Origin: Pseudomonas migulae
Lineage (GTDB): Bacteria > Pseudomonadota > Gammaproteobacteria > Pseudomonadales > Pseudomonadaceae
Assembly (NCBI RefSeq): GCF_024169315.1
Contig: NZ_JALJWR010000001.1
Location: 4,824,501 to 4,888,500, forward strand
Direction of reading: 5' to 3'
DNA length: 64,000 nucleotides
Below are positions 10,656 through 20,655 of this stretch, in pieces. A model generated the notes under the pieces. It did not search any database. It worked only from the letters and a program-made list of their open reading frames with translations, and was not told the origin of the DNA. The position numbers and the translations under genes are program-made. Each line of letters starts with the position of its first letter. The first letter of the stretch is position 1.

Positions 10656-10670
10656 GAATGAGCCCGGATC

Positions 10671-11078
10671 ATGAGTTCTGCCTTGCACGAGCAGCCGTAC
10701 CTCGAAAACTGGCGCTGGATGAGTCGCCAGATCCGTTGCGCGATGGATCCCGACGAGCCTCGCCTGATTGAGCATTACCTCGCCGAAGGCCGGTATCTCG
10801 CGTGCTGCACGGCGACCTCACCCTGGACCATCGCCGAAACTTCCTTCCGCTTGCTGCTCGACACCGCCGCCGATGTCGCACTGCCCTGGCACTGGCGGAC
10901 TTATTGCCTGGATCAGGCGTGGCGCCCGCTGCGCGAACTCGAACGCCTCTCCCTCTGCAAGTGCCGCCTCAAGCGCTGGCAAAGCTACACCTGGCAACTG
11001 GCGACCTGCGAGTTGCAGCCCTCGATTCCTCTTACTGAACTGGTGCAAGGATTTTCTGATGAACAAGACTCGTATTGA
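10671..11078 (+). CDS. fagA: FagA, Fur-associated gene product
   Basis: 135 aa cytoplasmic protein without a catalytic motif I can recognise. It is rich in Trp and Cys (RWMSRQIRCAMD, LACCTATSPW, CKCRLKRW), which could suit metal binding, but no defined site is evident. Identity rests on position and length: it is the first gene of the iron-regulated fagA-fumC-orfX-sodA operon described in P. aeruginosa, and the upstream Fur box is present. Its function is unknown in the literature I know. Its 3' end overlaps fumC by 20 bases, which suggests translational coupling. Confidence 0.85.
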   Translation: MSSALHEQPYLENWRWMSRQIRCAMDPDEPRLIEHYLAEGRYLACCTATSPWTIAETSFRLLLDTAADVALPWHWRTYCLDQAWRPLRELERLSLCKCRLKRWQSYTWQLATCELQPSIPLTELVQGFSDEQDSY

Positions 11079-12435
11079 GCGCGACAGCATGGGCGAGCTT
11101 CAGGTCCCGGTGGACGCGCTTTACGGCGCACAGACCCAGCGTGCGGTGAATAACTTCCCGATCAGCGGCAAGCCAATGCCGATGCAGTTCATCCGCGCAC
11201 TGATCCTGGCCAAGGCCGCCGCTGCCCGAGCCAACGTCGAACTCAAGCAGATCAGCGAATCCCAGGGCAAAGCCATCGTCGACGCGGCACTGGGCTTGCT
11301 GCAGGGCGACTTCATGCAGCACTTCCCGGTGGATATTTTCCAGACCGGTTCCGGCACCAGTTCCAACATGAACGCCAACGAAGTGATCGCGACCCTGGCC
11401 AGCCGTCTGCTTGGTGAGCCGGTGAACCCCAACGATCACGTCAATTGCGGCCAGAGCAGCAATGACATCATCCCGACCACCATCCACGTCAGCGCTGCAC
11501 TGGCGTTGCATGAGCAACTGCTGCCGGCGCTGGTGCGTCTGGTGCAAGTGATCGAGCACAAGGCTGAAGAGGTTCACCATCACGTCAAGACCGGTCGCAC
11601 GCACTTGATGGACGCGATGCCGGTACGCATGAGCCAGGTGCTCAACGGTTGGGCGCAGCAGCTAAAGGCCAACATCGGTCATCTGCAGGATCTGCTGCCG
11701 AGCCTGCAATCCCTGGCGCAGGGCGGCACGGCGGTGGGCACCGGCATCAATGCGCATCCCGAGTTCGCCGCGCGTTTCAGTCAACAGTTGAGCACGCTGA
11801 CTCAGGTGCAGTTCAAGCCGGGCACCGATCTGTTCGCGCTGATCGGCTCCCAGGACACTGCCGTTGCGGTCTCCGGGCAGCTGAAAACCACCGCTGTTTC
11901 GCTGATGAAAATCGCCAACGACCTGCGCTGGATGAACTCCGGCCCGCTGGCCGGCCTCGGCGAAATCGAACTCGAAGCCTTGCAGCCGGGTTCGTCGATC
12001 ATGCCCGGCAAGGTCAACCCGGTGATCCCGGAATCCACCGCGATGGTCGCCGCCCAAGTGATCGGCAATGACACCGTCATCACCATCGCAGGCCAGTCGG
12101 GCAACTTCGAGCTGAACGTGATGCTGCCGATCATCGCCCAGAACCTGCTGAGCAGCATTGAGTTGCTGGCCAACGCCAGCCACCTGCTGGGTGAAAAGGC
12201 CATCGCCAGCTTCAAGGTCAACGAAGCCCGGCTCAAGGAAGCGCTGTCGCGCAACCCGATTCTGGTCACTGCACTCAACCCGATCATTGGTTACCAGAAA
12301 GCCGCTGAAATCGCCAAGAAGGCTTATCAGCAAGGCCGGCCGGTGATCGATGTCGCTCTGGAACACACCGACCTGACCCGTAGCCAACTGGAAGAGTTGC
12401 TCAATCCGGAAAAGCTCACTGCAGGCGGCGTGTAA
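11059..12435 (+). CDS. fumC: Class II fumarate hydratase (iron-independent)
   Basis: 458 aa, the standard length of FumC, which interconverts fumarate and malate in the TCA cycle without an iron-sulfur cluster. The superfamily signature GSSIMPGKVNP is present around residue 310, with SSNDIIPT and the TGRTHLMDA His region. The start at 11059 (MNKTRIERDSMGELQVP) is the usual one; the longer open frame upstream is fagA read out of frame. It replaces iron-sulfur fumarases when Fur derepresses the operon, consistent with its position behind a Fur box. Confidence 0.96.
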   Translation: MNKTRIERDSMGELQVPVDALYGAQTQRAVNNFPISGKPMPMQFIRALILAKAAAARANVELKQISESQGKAIVDAALGLLQGDFMQHFPVDIFQTGSGTSSNMNANEVIATLASRLLGEPVNPNDHVNCGQSSNDIIPTTIHVSAALALHEQLLPALVRLVQVIEHKAEEVHHHVKTGRTHLMDAMPVRMSQVLNGWAQQLKANIGHLQDLLPSLQSLAQGGTAVGTGINAHPEFAARFSQQLSTLTQVQFKPGTDLFALIGSQDTAVAVSGQLKTTAVSLMKIANDLRWMNSGPLAGLGEIELEALQPGSSIMPGKVNPVIPESTAMVAAQVIGNDTVITIAGQSGNFELNVMLPIIAQNLLSSIELLANASHLLGEKAIASFKVNEARLKEALSRNPILVTALNPIIGYQKAAEIAKKAYQQGRPVIDVALEHTDLTRSQLEELLNPEKLTAGGV

Positions 12436-12462
12436 TTACCGCAACCGCTTTGGAGGCTCACC

Positions 12463-12894
12463 ATGGAGCACTGGAAACGCACGATCGAAAGGGCAAACCG
12501 CTGTTTCATGCTGGGCGAGCTAGTGGATGCCCGCGAGGCTTACCTGCAGGCATTGGCCCTGGCCCAGGTGTTGTTCGAGCGCTGGGCGGATGCCGACGAA
12601 GCGGTAGCGGCCTGCGTGATTTCCCACCACAACCTGGCGGACCTGCATTTGCGTCTGAACCAGCCGGAGGAGAGCGCCGAATACCTGTGCGCCATCCACC
12701 AGCGGCTATTGCAGACCATGCAGGACCCGCGGCTGGCGCCCGCATTACGCGAAGCCGCACTGCGTCAGAGCAGCAAAACCTACGTCGAACTGCTGAATTT
12801 CATCAGCGAGCACGGCGAATACCCGCGTACTCATCGTTTGCTGCACATCGATGCCGCGTCGCCCGCTGCGCCTTTACATCAAGGAGTCCATTGA
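12463..12894 (+). CDS. OrfX, small helical protein of the fumC-sodA operon
   Basis: 143 aa, predominantly helical with a tetratricopeptide-like look: two helix pairs, [19 protein letters not shown] (residues about 14-32) and [21 protein letters not shown] (about 53-73). This corresponds to orfX between fumC and sodA in P. aeruginosa, with no known biochemical role. It starts 27 bp after fumC and ends one base before the sodA ATG, so it is certainly in the operon. The TPR-like reading is mine and could suggest a protein-interaction role. Confidence 0.8.
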   Translation: MEHWKRTIERANRCFMLGELVDAREAYLQALALAQVLFERWADADEAVAACVISHHNLADLHLRLNQPEESAEYLCAIHQRLLQTMQDPRLAPALREAALRQSSKTYVELLNFISEHGEYPRTHRLLHIDAASPAAPLHQGVH

Positions 12895-12895
12895 A

Positions 12896-13507
12896 ATGGC
12901 TTTTAGCTTGCCTGCCTTGCCGTACGCCTACGATGCCCTGGAACCGCACATCGATGCGCAGACCATGGAAATCCACTACACCAAGCATCACCAGACCTAC
13001 ATCAACAATCTGAACGCGGCCGTCGAAGGCACCGAGTTTGCCGAGTGGCCGGTGGAAAAACTGGTGGCTGCCGTCCAGCAACTCCCGGAAAAACTCCGCG
13101 CGGCGGTGATCAACCAGGGTGGGGGTCATGCCAACCATTCGCTGTTCTGGGAAGTCATGGTGCCCAACGGCGGCGGTCAGCCGGACGGCGAGCTGGCCAA
13201 GGCAATCGATGAGCAACTGGGTGGCCTCGACCGTTTCAAGGACGCGTTCACCAAAGCCGCGCTGACCCGTTTCGGCAGCGGCTGGGCCTGGCTGAGTGTG
13301 ACCCCGCAAAAGACCCTGGTCGTGGAAAGCAGCGGCAACCAGGACAGCCCGTTGATGAACGGCAATACGCCCATCCTCGGCCTGGACGTGTGGGAGCACG
13401 CCTATTACCTGCAATATCAAAACCGTCGCCCGGAATACATCAACGCGTTTTACAACGTAATCAATTGGCCTGAAGTCGCTGCGCGCTATCAGGCTGCACT
13501 GGTTTAA
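12896..13507 (+). CDS. sodA: Superoxide dismutase, Mn type
   Basis: 203 aa, normal for Fe/Mn superoxide dismutase, which converts superoxide to peroxide and oxygen. The signature DVWEHAYY begins at residue 164 and supplies two metal ligands; the others are the N-terminal His of YTKHHQTYI and the His of NHSLFW. The [11 protein letters not shown] segment is of the manganese kind (iron enzymes usually read AAQxWNH), which agrees with its place in an iron-starvation operon. The ATG overlaps the orfX stop region, giving tight coupling. Confidence 0.95.
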   Translation: MAFSLPALPYAYDALEPHIDAQTMEIHYTKHHQTYINNLNAAVEGTEFAEWPVEKLVAAVQQLPEKLRAAVINQGGGHANHSLFWEVMVPNGGGQPDGELAKAIDEQLGGLDRFKDAFTKAALTRFGSGWAWLSVTPQKTLVVESSGNQDSPLMNGNTPILGLDVWEHAYYLQYQNRRPEYINAFYNVINWPEVAARYQAALV

Positions 13508-13537
13508 GTCTTCTATAAAAACAATCCTGGGCGGACT

Positions 13538-14431
13538 ATGGGCACTGAAACACTGGCGATCGGAAGTGGGCGGATGTTTCGTTACGCATTGGGGTCGCTG
13601 TTACTGCTGGCGGGTATGAGCTTATTGGTCGCCCAGGGCCTGGCGTGGCTGGATCTTGAACCGAAACTGCTACGCGCCTTACAGGGCGGTGCGATCTGCG
13701 CGTTGGGTACCGCCTTGGGCGCGGTGCCGGTGCTGGTGATCCGGCGCATGCCTCAGGCGGTCAGCGATACGCTGCTCGGCTTCGGTGCCGGGGTGATGCT
13801 CGCGGCGACAGCGTTTTCGTTGATCGTTCCGGGTATCGCTGCGGCTGAAAGCCTGGGGCTGACGCCTTGGGCGGCCAGCGGCCTGATCAGTTTCGGCATC
13901 ATGCTGGGGGCGTTCGGGCTGTTTCTGGTGGATCGAAAGGTCTCCGGCGCTTCACCGGAGATGCTCGTCGGGACACTGGAGCGGCCGGTGATTCCGCCAC
14001 GGATCTGGTTGTTCGTGTTTGCCATCATCGCCCACAACATTCCTGAAGGCATGGCGGTCGGCGTCTCGGCCGGCGGCGGCATGCCCGACGCTGACAGTCT
14101 GGCCATGGGCATTGCCTTGCAGGATGTACCGGAAGGCCTGGTCATTGCGTTGGTGCTGGCCGGGGCAGGGATGTCGCGGGTCAAGGCGTTCCTGATCGGT
14201 GCGGCGTCAGGGTTGGTCGAGCCGGTCTTCGCACTGTTGTGCGCCTGGCTGGTGAGCCTGGCCGAGTTGCTGTTGCCTTTGGGATTGGCGCTGGCGGCCG
14301 GGGCGATGCTGTTGGTGGTCACGCATGAAGTCATCCCCGAGTCGCGCCGCCATGGTCACGACAAGCTGGCCAGCCTTGGGCTGCTGATCGGGTTTTGTTT
14401 GATGATGGTGATGGATACCGCGCTCGCTTGA
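13538..14431 (+). CDS. ZIP-family divalent metal transporter
   Basis: 297 aa inner-membrane protein with about eight hydrophobic segments. The ZIP metal-pore motifs are clear: HNIPEGMAVG in one helix and QDVPEGLVIAL in the next, which in characterised ZIP proteins bind Zn, Fe or Mn. A long loop (about residues 128-160) precedes the HNIPEG helix. It lies 30 bp behind sodA on the same strand with no terminator between, so it is likely a fifth gene of the Fur-controlled operon. Manganese import to feed the Mn dismutase would be a sensible role, but the metal is inferred from context only. Confidence 0.88.
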   Translation: MGTETLAIGSGRMFRYALGSLLLLAGMSLLVAQGLAWLDLEPKLLRALQGGAICALGTALGAVPVLVIRRMPQAVSDTLLGFGAGVMLAATAFSLIVPGIAAAESLGLTPWAASGLISFGIMLGAFGLFLVDRKVSGASPEMLVGTLERPVIPPRIWLFVFAIIAHNIPEGMAVGVSAGGGMPDADSLAMGIALQDVPEGLVIALVLAGAGMSRVKAFLIGAASGLVEPVFALLCAWLVSLAELLLPLGLALAAGAMLLVVTHEVIPESRRHGHDKLASLGLLIGFCLMMVMDTALA

Positions 14432-14443
14432 GCGGTGTAGAGC

Positions 14444-14583
14444 TTTTGTGGCGAGGGGGCTTGCTCCCGTTGGGTCGCGAAACGGCCCTGAAACATGCTA
14501 CCGATGTACGACAGACACACTGCATTCACTGACATCACGACTGCTGCGCAGCCGAACGGAGGCAAGCCCCCTCGCCACAAAAA
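14444..14583. repeat. REP pair, GTGGCGAGGGGGCTTGC type, long spacer
   Basis: Arms of about 21 bases (TTTTGTGGCGAGGGGGCTTGC and its complement) are separated by nearly 100 bases between the convergent ZIP and ptsO genes. This is the only copy of this arm type in the window, and its spacing is the longest. Confidence 0.85.
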
Positions 14584-14601
14584 GCCCATCGGGTTGCGGT
14601 G

Positions 14602-14877
14602 TTATTCGCCTTCGTCGAAGTAGTTATTGATCAACGCCACCAGCGCGTCCAGCGCTTCCTGTTCCTGCTCGCCTTCCGTACTCAAATGGATTTTGGTGCC
14701 CTTGCCGGCGGCCAGCATCATCATGGCCATGATGCTTTTACCGTCGACCGTGGATTCCGGCGTGCGTCCTACCCTTATCGTGCAATCCTTGAATTGACCG
14801 GCGACTCCGACAAATTTCGCGGATGCGCGGGCATGCAGGCCCAACTTGTTGATGATTTCGATTTCCAGAGCAGGCAT
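14602..14877 (-). CDS. ptsO: Phosphocarrier NPr of the nitrogen PTS
   Basis: 91 aa HPr-like protein that relays phosphate from PtsP to PtsN (EIIA-Ntr). The active-site His is in KLGLHARASAKF (His16 by count), and the regulatory-type serine region DGKSIMAMMML is present. It ends the rpoN-hpf-ptsN-rapZ-ptsO run and begins 15 bp after rapZ, consistent with one operon. Confidence 0.95.
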   Translation of the reverse strand: MPALEIEIINKLGLHARASAKFVGVAGQFKDCTIRVGRTPESTVDGKSIMAMMMLAAGKGTKIHLSTEGEQEQEALDALVALINNYFDEGE

Positions 14878-14892
14878 CGCGATGTGAATCCT

Positions 14893-15750
14893 TTAGCTGA
14901 GGTCGCGGTGGCGGACCTGGACATTCTTCAGGGATTTTTGCAGGACCTGACCCAGACGTTCGGTCAGGTAGACGGAGCGGTGATGCCCGCCGGTACAGCC
15001 AATGGCAATGGTGACATAAGCACGGTTGCTGGCGGCAAAGCGGGGCAGCCATTTGAGCAGGTACGTGGAAATGTCCTGGAACATCTCCTCGACGTCCGGC
15101 TGGGCCGCCAGGTACTCGGCAACCGGCTGATCAAGCCCGGACTGCTCGCGCAGTTCCGGCTTCCAATAGGGGTTCGGCAGGCAGCGCACGTCGAACACCA
15201 GGTCGGCGTCCACCGGCATGCCCCGCTTGAATCCAAAAGACTCCACCAAAAACGCAGTGCCGGGTTCCGGCTGGTTCAGCAGGCGCAACTTGATGGTGTC
15301 GCGCAGCTGATACAGGTTCAGATTGGTGGTGTTGACCTTCAGATCGGCGAGGTCGGCAATCGGCCCGAGAAGGTTGGTTTCATCGTTGATCGCCTCGGCC
15401 AGCGAGCGATTGGCGCTGCTCAGCGGGTGGCGACGGCGGGTTTCCGAAAAACGTTTGAGCAATGTTTCTTCGTCGGCGTCCAGGTACAGGACATCGCACT
15501 GGATATGCCGGCTGCGGACTTCTGCGAGCAGTTCCGGAAATCGGCTCAGATGGCTCGGCAGGTTGCGCGCGTCGATGGAGACGGCAACCAGCGGCTGCGC
15601 CAGCTCAGTATGAATCAACGCACGTTCGGCCAGTTCCGGCAGCAACCCGGCGGGCAGGTTGTCGATGCAGTAATAGCCGTTGTCCTCGAGAACATCGAGC
15701 GCGGTACTTTTACCTGAGCCGGAGCGGCCACTGACGATGATCAAGCGCAT
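14893..15750 (-). CDS. rapZ: RNase adapter protein RapZ (P-loop)
   Basis: 285 aa. The N-terminal P-loop GRSGSGKST (residues 8-16) and the C-terminal [16 protein letters not shown] segment are the family marks. In E. coli RapZ binds GlmZ RNA and guides RNase E cleavage to control glucosamine-6-phosphate synthesis; other bacteria use it mainly as a nucleotide- or metabolite-binding regulator. The Pseudomonas role is not established to my knowledge. It lies between ptsN (2 bp) and ptsO (15 bp), one operon. Confidence 0.94.
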   Translation of the reverse strand: MRLIIVSGRSGSGKSTALDVLEDNGYYCIDNLPAGLLPELAERALIHTELAQPLVAVSIDARNLPSHLSRFPELLAEVRSRHIQCDVLYLDADEETLLKRFSETRRRHPLSSANRSLAEAINDETNLLGPIADLADLKVNTTNLNLYQLRDTIKLRLLNQPEPGTAFLVESFGFKRGMPVDADLVFDVRCLPNPYWKPELREQSGLDQPVAEYLAAQPDVEEMFQDISTYLLKWLPRFAASNRAYVTIAIGCTGGHHRSVYLTERLGQVLQKSLKNVQVRHRDLS

Positions 15751-15752
15751 GA

Positions 15753-16217
15753 TTAGTGCCCGTTTTGCTCGTCCAGGACAACCTGATACAAGGCTTCATT
15801 GCTCGGGGCGCTGCGCAGGCGATCACGGACTTCCTTGCGATCAAGCATGCTTGCGATCTGGCGGAGCAATTCAAGGTGCGCATCGGTAGCGGCTTCCGGG
15901 ACCAGCAGAACGAACAGCAGGTCAACCGGGGCGCCGTCGATGGCGTCGAAATCGATGGGAGCATCCAGGTGCATCAAGGCACTGATCGGCGAGGTGCAGC
16001 CTTTCAGGCGGCAGTGGGGGATGGCGATGCCGTTACCAAAACCGGTCGAGCCCAGTTTTTCACGGGCAATCAAAGCCTCGAAGACATCTTGCATCTCCAG
16101 ATCCGGCACTTCTTTATGGATAAGGTTGGCAATTTGCTCGAGGGCTTTCTTTTTGCTGCCGCCCGGCACGTTCACGAGGGAACGGCCGGGGGTCAGGATG
16201 CTTTCAAGTCGGATCAT
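15753..16217 (-). CDS. ptsN: PTS IIA-like nitrogen regulatory protein (EIIA-Ntr)
   Basis: 154 aa EIIA of the fructose/mannitol fold that acts as a regulator rather than a sugar carrier. The phosphoacceptor His is in [12 protein letters not shown], the diagnostic segment of PtsN. Its phosphorylation state, set by PtsP and PtsO, affects potassium transport, carbon storage and sigma-54 functions in pseudomonads. It is separated from hpf by 12 bp and from rapZ by 2 bp. Confidence 0.96.
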   Translation of the reverse strand: MIRLESILTPGRSLVNVPGGSKKKALEQIANLIHKEVPDLEMQDVFEALIAREKLGSTGFGNGIAIPHCRLKGCTSPISALMHLDAPIDFDAIDGAPVDLLFVLLVPEAATDAHLELLRQIASMLDRKEVRDRLRSAPSNEALYQVVLDEQNGH

Positions 16218-16229
16218 GGGTTGGGAGTG

Positions 16230-16538
16230 TTAACGACCGGTCGCGCCCTGGAGGAGGCTCTGGGTCTTTTCCTTATGCTTTTTGAGTTGTTTATCCAGCT
16301 TGTCGGTCAGCGCGTCGATCGCCGCGTACATATCGGTATGTTCCGCGTTTGCGACCACTTCATTGCCGGGAATATGCAGCGTGGCTTCGATTTTCTGCTT
16401 CAGCTTCTCGACCGTCATCGTGACCTGCACGTTGGTGATCTTGTCGAAATGCCGTTCTAATCGTTCGAGTTTTTCGCCGATGTAGGTGCGAAGAGGTTCG
16501 GTCACTTCCAGTTGGTGTCCACTGATGTTGACTTGCAT
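16230..16538 (-). CDS. hpf: Ribosome hibernation promoting factor HPF (short form)
   Basis: 102 aa, the short form of the HPF/YfiA family that binds the 30S subunit and favours 100S dimers in stationary phase. Family features are the N-terminal MQVNISGHQLEVTEPLR and the basic C-terminal helix KLDKQLKKHKEK. The ATG at 16538 has an AAGGAG-type site upstream; the longer open frame to 16592 has none. It sits directly downstream of rpoN, as in many proteobacteria. Confidence 0.94.
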   Translation of the reverse strand: MQVNISGHQLEVTEPLRTYIGEKLERLERHFDKITNVQVTMTVEKLKQKIEATLHIPGNEVVANAEHTDMYAAIDALTDKLDKQLKKHKEKTQSLLQGATGR

Positions 16539-16612
16539 ACAGCTTCTCCTTCGTTGCCAGTGCATAAAGCGGTAGATCAGATGATCTACCACTGGAACGC
16601 TGTGGCGTGGCT

Positions 16613-18106
16613 CTACATCAACCGCTTGCGTTCGCTCGAAGGCGCGATCCCGAGGGATTCGCGGTACTTGGCGACGGTGCGGCGAGCCACCTGAATGCCT
16701 TGTGCCTCCAGTAAACCAGCGATCTTGCTGTCACTCAACGGCTTTTTCTGATTTTCCGCCGCAACCAGTTTTTTGATGATCGCGCGGATCGCCGTGGACG
16801 AGCATTCGCCGCCTTCGGAGGTGCTGACATGGCTGGAGAAAAAGTATTTCAGCTCATATATGCCCCGAGGGGTATGCATGAATTTTTGCGTGGTCACCCG
16901 GGAAATCGTCGATTCGTGCATGCCCACCGCTTCAGCGATGTCATGCAGTACCAGCGGTTTCATCGCTTCGTCGCCGTATTCCAGAAAACCGCGTTGATGC
17001 TCGACGATCTGGGTGGCAACTTTCATCAGCGTTTCGTTACGGCTCTGCAGGCTCTTGATGAACCAGCGGGCTTCTTGTAGCTGATTGCGCATGAAGGTGT
17101 TGTCGGCGCTGGTGTCGGCGCGGCGCACAAAACCGGCGTACTGGGCGTTGACCCGCAGCCGCGGTACCGATTCCTGGTTCAGTTCTACCAGCCAGCGCTC
17201 GTTGTCCTTGCGCACGATCACGTCGGGAACGACGTATTCGGCTTCACTGGACTCGATCTGCGAGCCAGGACGCGGGTTGAGGCTCTGGACCAGTTCAATG
17301 ACCTGGCGCAGTTCATCTTCCTTGAGCTTCATGCGGCGCATCAGCTGGCTGTAGTCGCGGCTGCCGAGCAAATCGATATAGTCGGTGACCAGGCGCTTGG
17401 CCTCGGCCAGCCAGGGTGTCTTGGCGGGCAGCTGGCGCAATTGCAGCAGCAGGCATTCACCGAGGTTGCGGGCGCCGATGCCGGCCGGTTCGAACTGCTG
17501 GATGCGGTGCAGGACGGCTTCGATCTCGTCCAGTTCGATGTCGAGTTCCGGGTCGAAGGCTTCGAGGATTTCCTCGAGGGTTTCGTCCAGGTAGCCCTGA
17601 TTGTTGATGCAATCGATCAGGGTCACGGCGATCAGGCGATCGGTGTCGGACATCGGCGCCAGGTTCAGTTGCCACAGCAGATGGCTCTGCAGGCTTTCAC
17701 CGGCCGATGTGCGGGTGGTGAAATCCCACTCGTCGTCATCGTTGCTCGGCAGGCTGCTGGCGCTGGTCTGATAGACGTCTTCCCAGGCAGTGTCGACGGG
17801 CAGTTCGTTGGGAATGCGCTCGTTCCAGTCGCCCTCGTCGAGGTTGTCCACCGTCGGGGCGGTTTCCTGGTAGGAGGGTTCCGAAACATCGGCGTTGGGT
17901 TGCTGTTCGGCTTTGTCGGCCAAGGGGTCGGCGTTATCGAAGTCGTCGCCTTCTTCCTGGCGTTCGAGCATCGGATTGGACTCCAGGGCTTCCTGGATTT
18001 CCTGTTGCAGGTCCAGGGTCGACAATTGGAGCAGGCGGATGGCCTGTTGCAGCTGCGGTGTCATCGTCAGCTGCTGGCCCATTCTCAAGACTAGCGATGG
18101 TTTCAT
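16613..18106 (-). CDS. rpoN: RNA polymerase sigma-54 factor RpoN
   Basis: 497 aa. Region I is glutamine- and leucine-rich ([20 protein letters not shown]) and is the part contacted by enhancer-binding activators. An acidic region II follows, then the core-binding domain. The C-terminal RpoN box [10 protein letters not shown] (about residues 474-483), which reads the -24 promoter element, is intact. It directs genes for nitrogen use, flagella and others in Pseudomonas. Confidence 0.97.
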   Translation of the reverse strand: MKPSLVLRMGQQLTMTPQLQQAIRLLQLSTLDLQQEIQEALESNPMLERQEEGDDFDNADPLADKAEQQPNADVSEPSYQETAPTVDNLDEGDWNERIPNELPVDTAWEDVYQTSASSLPSNDDDEWDFTTRTSAGESLQSHLLWQLNLAPMSDTDRLIAVTLIDCINNQGYLDETLEEILEAFDPELDIELDEIEAVLHRIQQFEPAGIGARNLGECLLLQLRQLPAKTPWLAEAKRLVTDYIDLLGSRDYSQLMRRMKLKEDELRQVIELVQSLNPRPGSQIESSEAEYVVPDVIVRKDNERWLVELNQESVPRLRVNAQYAGFVRRADTSADNTFMRNQLQEARWFIKSLQSRNETLMKVATQIVEHQRGFLEYGDEAMKPLVLHDIAEAVGMHESTISRVTTQKFMHTPRGIYELKYFFSSHVSTSEGGECSSTAIRAIIKKLVAAENQKKPLSDSKIAGLLEAQGIQVARRTVAKYRESLGIAPSSERKRLM

Positions 18107-18290
18107 GGCAGGGGCTTAACACCTTATTCGCCGGCGCACATGCGCCATCCACTACAGGGCGCCGAAGCGCCAAACATAAGCAAATTATATGCCCGAAACT
18201 GCAGCGTTTGCCTAGAGCGCTGTAACAATAAAAAAGTATTGATTTTTTATCGCGGCGAGCGCTCGGACAACCAGCCAGACACCTCAGCGC

Positions 18291-19015
<725 letters not shown>

Positions 19016-19016
<1 letters not shown>

Positions 19017-19564
19017 TAAGGGGCCTTTTGCTCTTCGGTTTTCTTTTTCGGCTGGATCACCATGTCGATGCGCGGACGCGACTCGGTCACGTTGGTGCCT
19101 GTGGCACGGCCGGCGCTGGCGAGTTTTTTGTTGGTGTCGTAGACGATTTTCTCGCCTTGAGTGACGTTACCGTCTTTATCGACAACTTTGGCGCGATCGA
19201 TCAGCACGACGCGGTCTTGCGAAGCGTGATACTGGATGGTCACACCCCAGCCCTGAACCGGCTTGGTGTCGCCCGCCGTTTGCAGTTGTTCGAAATAGGC
19301 GAGGTTGCCCACCGAAGTCACCACGTCGATGTCGCCGGCAGCGGTGCGGGTCATGGTCACAGTATTGCCTTTAACGATCATCGAGCCCTGGGTGATGATC
19401 ACGTCACCTTTATAGGTGGCAATGCCATTCTTGTCGTCCAGTTGGGCATCGTCGGCCTGGATGCGGATAGGCTGCTGTTGATCGTTCGGCAGAGCCCAGG
19501 CGCTCACGCTTCCCAGTGCTGCGCCCAGACCGAGCAAAATAGGGAGAGTTTTAACGAGCCTCAT
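19016..19564 (-). CDS. lptA: LPS transport periplasmic protein LptA
   Basis: 182 aa. A Sec signal peptide (residues about 1-24, [24 protein letters not shown], cleavage near AWA) precedes the OstA/LptA beta-jellyroll ([21 protein letters not shown]), which forms the periplasmic bridge for LPS. The C-terminus is basic and disordered ([12 protein letters not shown]). It overlaps lptC by 14 bases and lptB by one. Confidence 0.95.
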
Positions 19565-20123
19565 ACTGTCCTCTTACGTTCGATAGCAGGTGTATCCTGC
19601 TTTCTTTCAAATACGCTTTCATTCCCTTGCCAGTCGAGACACCACCAGCGCCGTCGATTCTAACGGGTTGATCGGTCTGCGCATATTGCTGCTGCGGGAA
19701 CACTGTCATGCGGGTGGTGGTAATCAGGGTCTTGCGGTTTTTCTCGTCGAAACGCGTGATGCGCACCGAGTCGATCAGCTCGACCTGGGTGCCATCCGGA
19801 TTGACTTCGCCGTGCTCGCTCTGGACGTGCCAGGGGAACTGGGTGCCGCGGAACAGGTTCAGGTCCGGATTGGTCAACAGCGTCACTTCGGTCGCCTTCA
19901 GGTGTTCAACCTTGTCGGACGTCATTTCGTACTGCAGTTTGCCGTCCGGCAAGTACTGCACGCTGTGGGCGTTGAGTGCGTAATAGTCGATCGCGCTTTC
20001 ATCGACCTTTGCCACTGGCTGGTCGAGGAAGCGTTCCGGGCTGATGTTCCAATAGCCGACCGCCGCAAAAATCGCTGCGATGCAACCGAACATCAGGATG
20101 TTGCGAAATTTCTTGCTCAGCAT
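19551..20123 (-). CDS. lptC: LPS export system protein LptC
   Basis: 190 aa with a single N-terminal membrane segment (ILMFGCIAAIFAAVGYW, about residues 8-24) and a periplasmic jellyroll domain like LptA. It docks on LptBFG and passes LPS to LptA. The ATG at 20123 (MLSKKFRN) is chosen over the upstream in-frame start because it places the basic residues just before the membrane helix. Gap to kdsC is 7 bp. Confidence 0.93.
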   Translation of the reverse strand: MLSKKFRNILMFGCIAAIFAAVGYWNISPERFLDQPVAKVDESAIDYYALNAHSVQYLPDGKLQYEMTSDKVEHLKATEVTLLTNPDLNLFRGTQFPWHVQSEHGEVNPDGTQVELIDSVRITRFDEKNRKTLITTTRMTVFPQQQYAQTDQPVRIDGAGGVSTGKGMKAYLKESRIHLLSNVRGQYEAR

Positions 20124-20130
20124 AGTTGGC

Positions 20131-20655
20131 TCACAGGTACGCGGCGTTGGCCGCATCGAGGCGGCCCTGGGCGCGCAGGATCAATTCGCAGAATTCGCGG
20201 GCGGCACCCTCGCCGCCACGGGCCTGGGTGATGCCATGGGCGTGTTCACGCACGAAACTGGCGGCGTTGGCCACTGCCATGCCCAGGCCGACGCGGCGAA
20301 TCACCGGCAGGTCTGGCAGGTCGTCACCGAGGTAGGCGACTTGCTCATAGCTTAGGTTGAGTTGGGCGAGAAGTTCGTCCAGTACCACCAGTTTATCTTC
20401 GCGCCCCTGATACAGGTGGGGAATGCCGAGGTTCTTCGCCCGTCGCTCGACCACCGGGGTCTTGCGGCCGCTGATGATAGCGGTCTGTACGCCGGCTGCC
20501 ATCAACATCTTGATGCCCTGGCCGTCGAGCGTGTTGAAGGTCTTGAATTCGCTGCCGTCTTCAAGGAAGTACAGGCGCCCGTCGGTCAGGACACCATCGA
20601 CGTCGAATACCGCCAGCTTGATCTGTTTGCCGCGTTGCAGCAGGTCCGTGCTCAT
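20131..20655 (-). CDS. kdsC: 3-deoxy-D-manno-octulosonate 8-phosphate phosphatase KdsC
   Basis: 174 aa HAD-superfamily phosphatase that releases Kdo from Kdo-8-phosphate in LPS inner-core synthesis. The nucleophile motif DVDGVLTDG is near residue 18, the second HAD motif is IISGRKT, and the acidic motif GDDLPDLPV follows. Length and the glycine-rich tail (GGEGAAREF) match tetrameric KdsC. Its start overlaps the kdsD stop. Confidence 0.96.
   Translation of the reverse strand: MSTDLLQRGKQIKLAVFDVDGVLTDGRLYFLEDGSEFKTFNTLDGQGIKMLMAAGVQTAIISGRKTPVVERRAKNLGIPHLYQGREDKLVVLDELLAQLNLSYEQVAYLGDDLPDLPVIRRVGLGMAVANAASFVREHAHGITQARGGEGAAREFCELILRAQGRLDAANAAYL

Noticed and set aside
14584..14600. A small minus-strand hairpin after ptsO as a terminator
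   Set aside because: The stem has only about three strong pairs (CCC-GAT-GGG) before the T-run; the adjacent long REP hairpin is a likelier end point.
14599..15717. Plus-strand open frame of 372 codons
   Set aside because: It is antisense to ptsO and rapZ, both with clear motifs.
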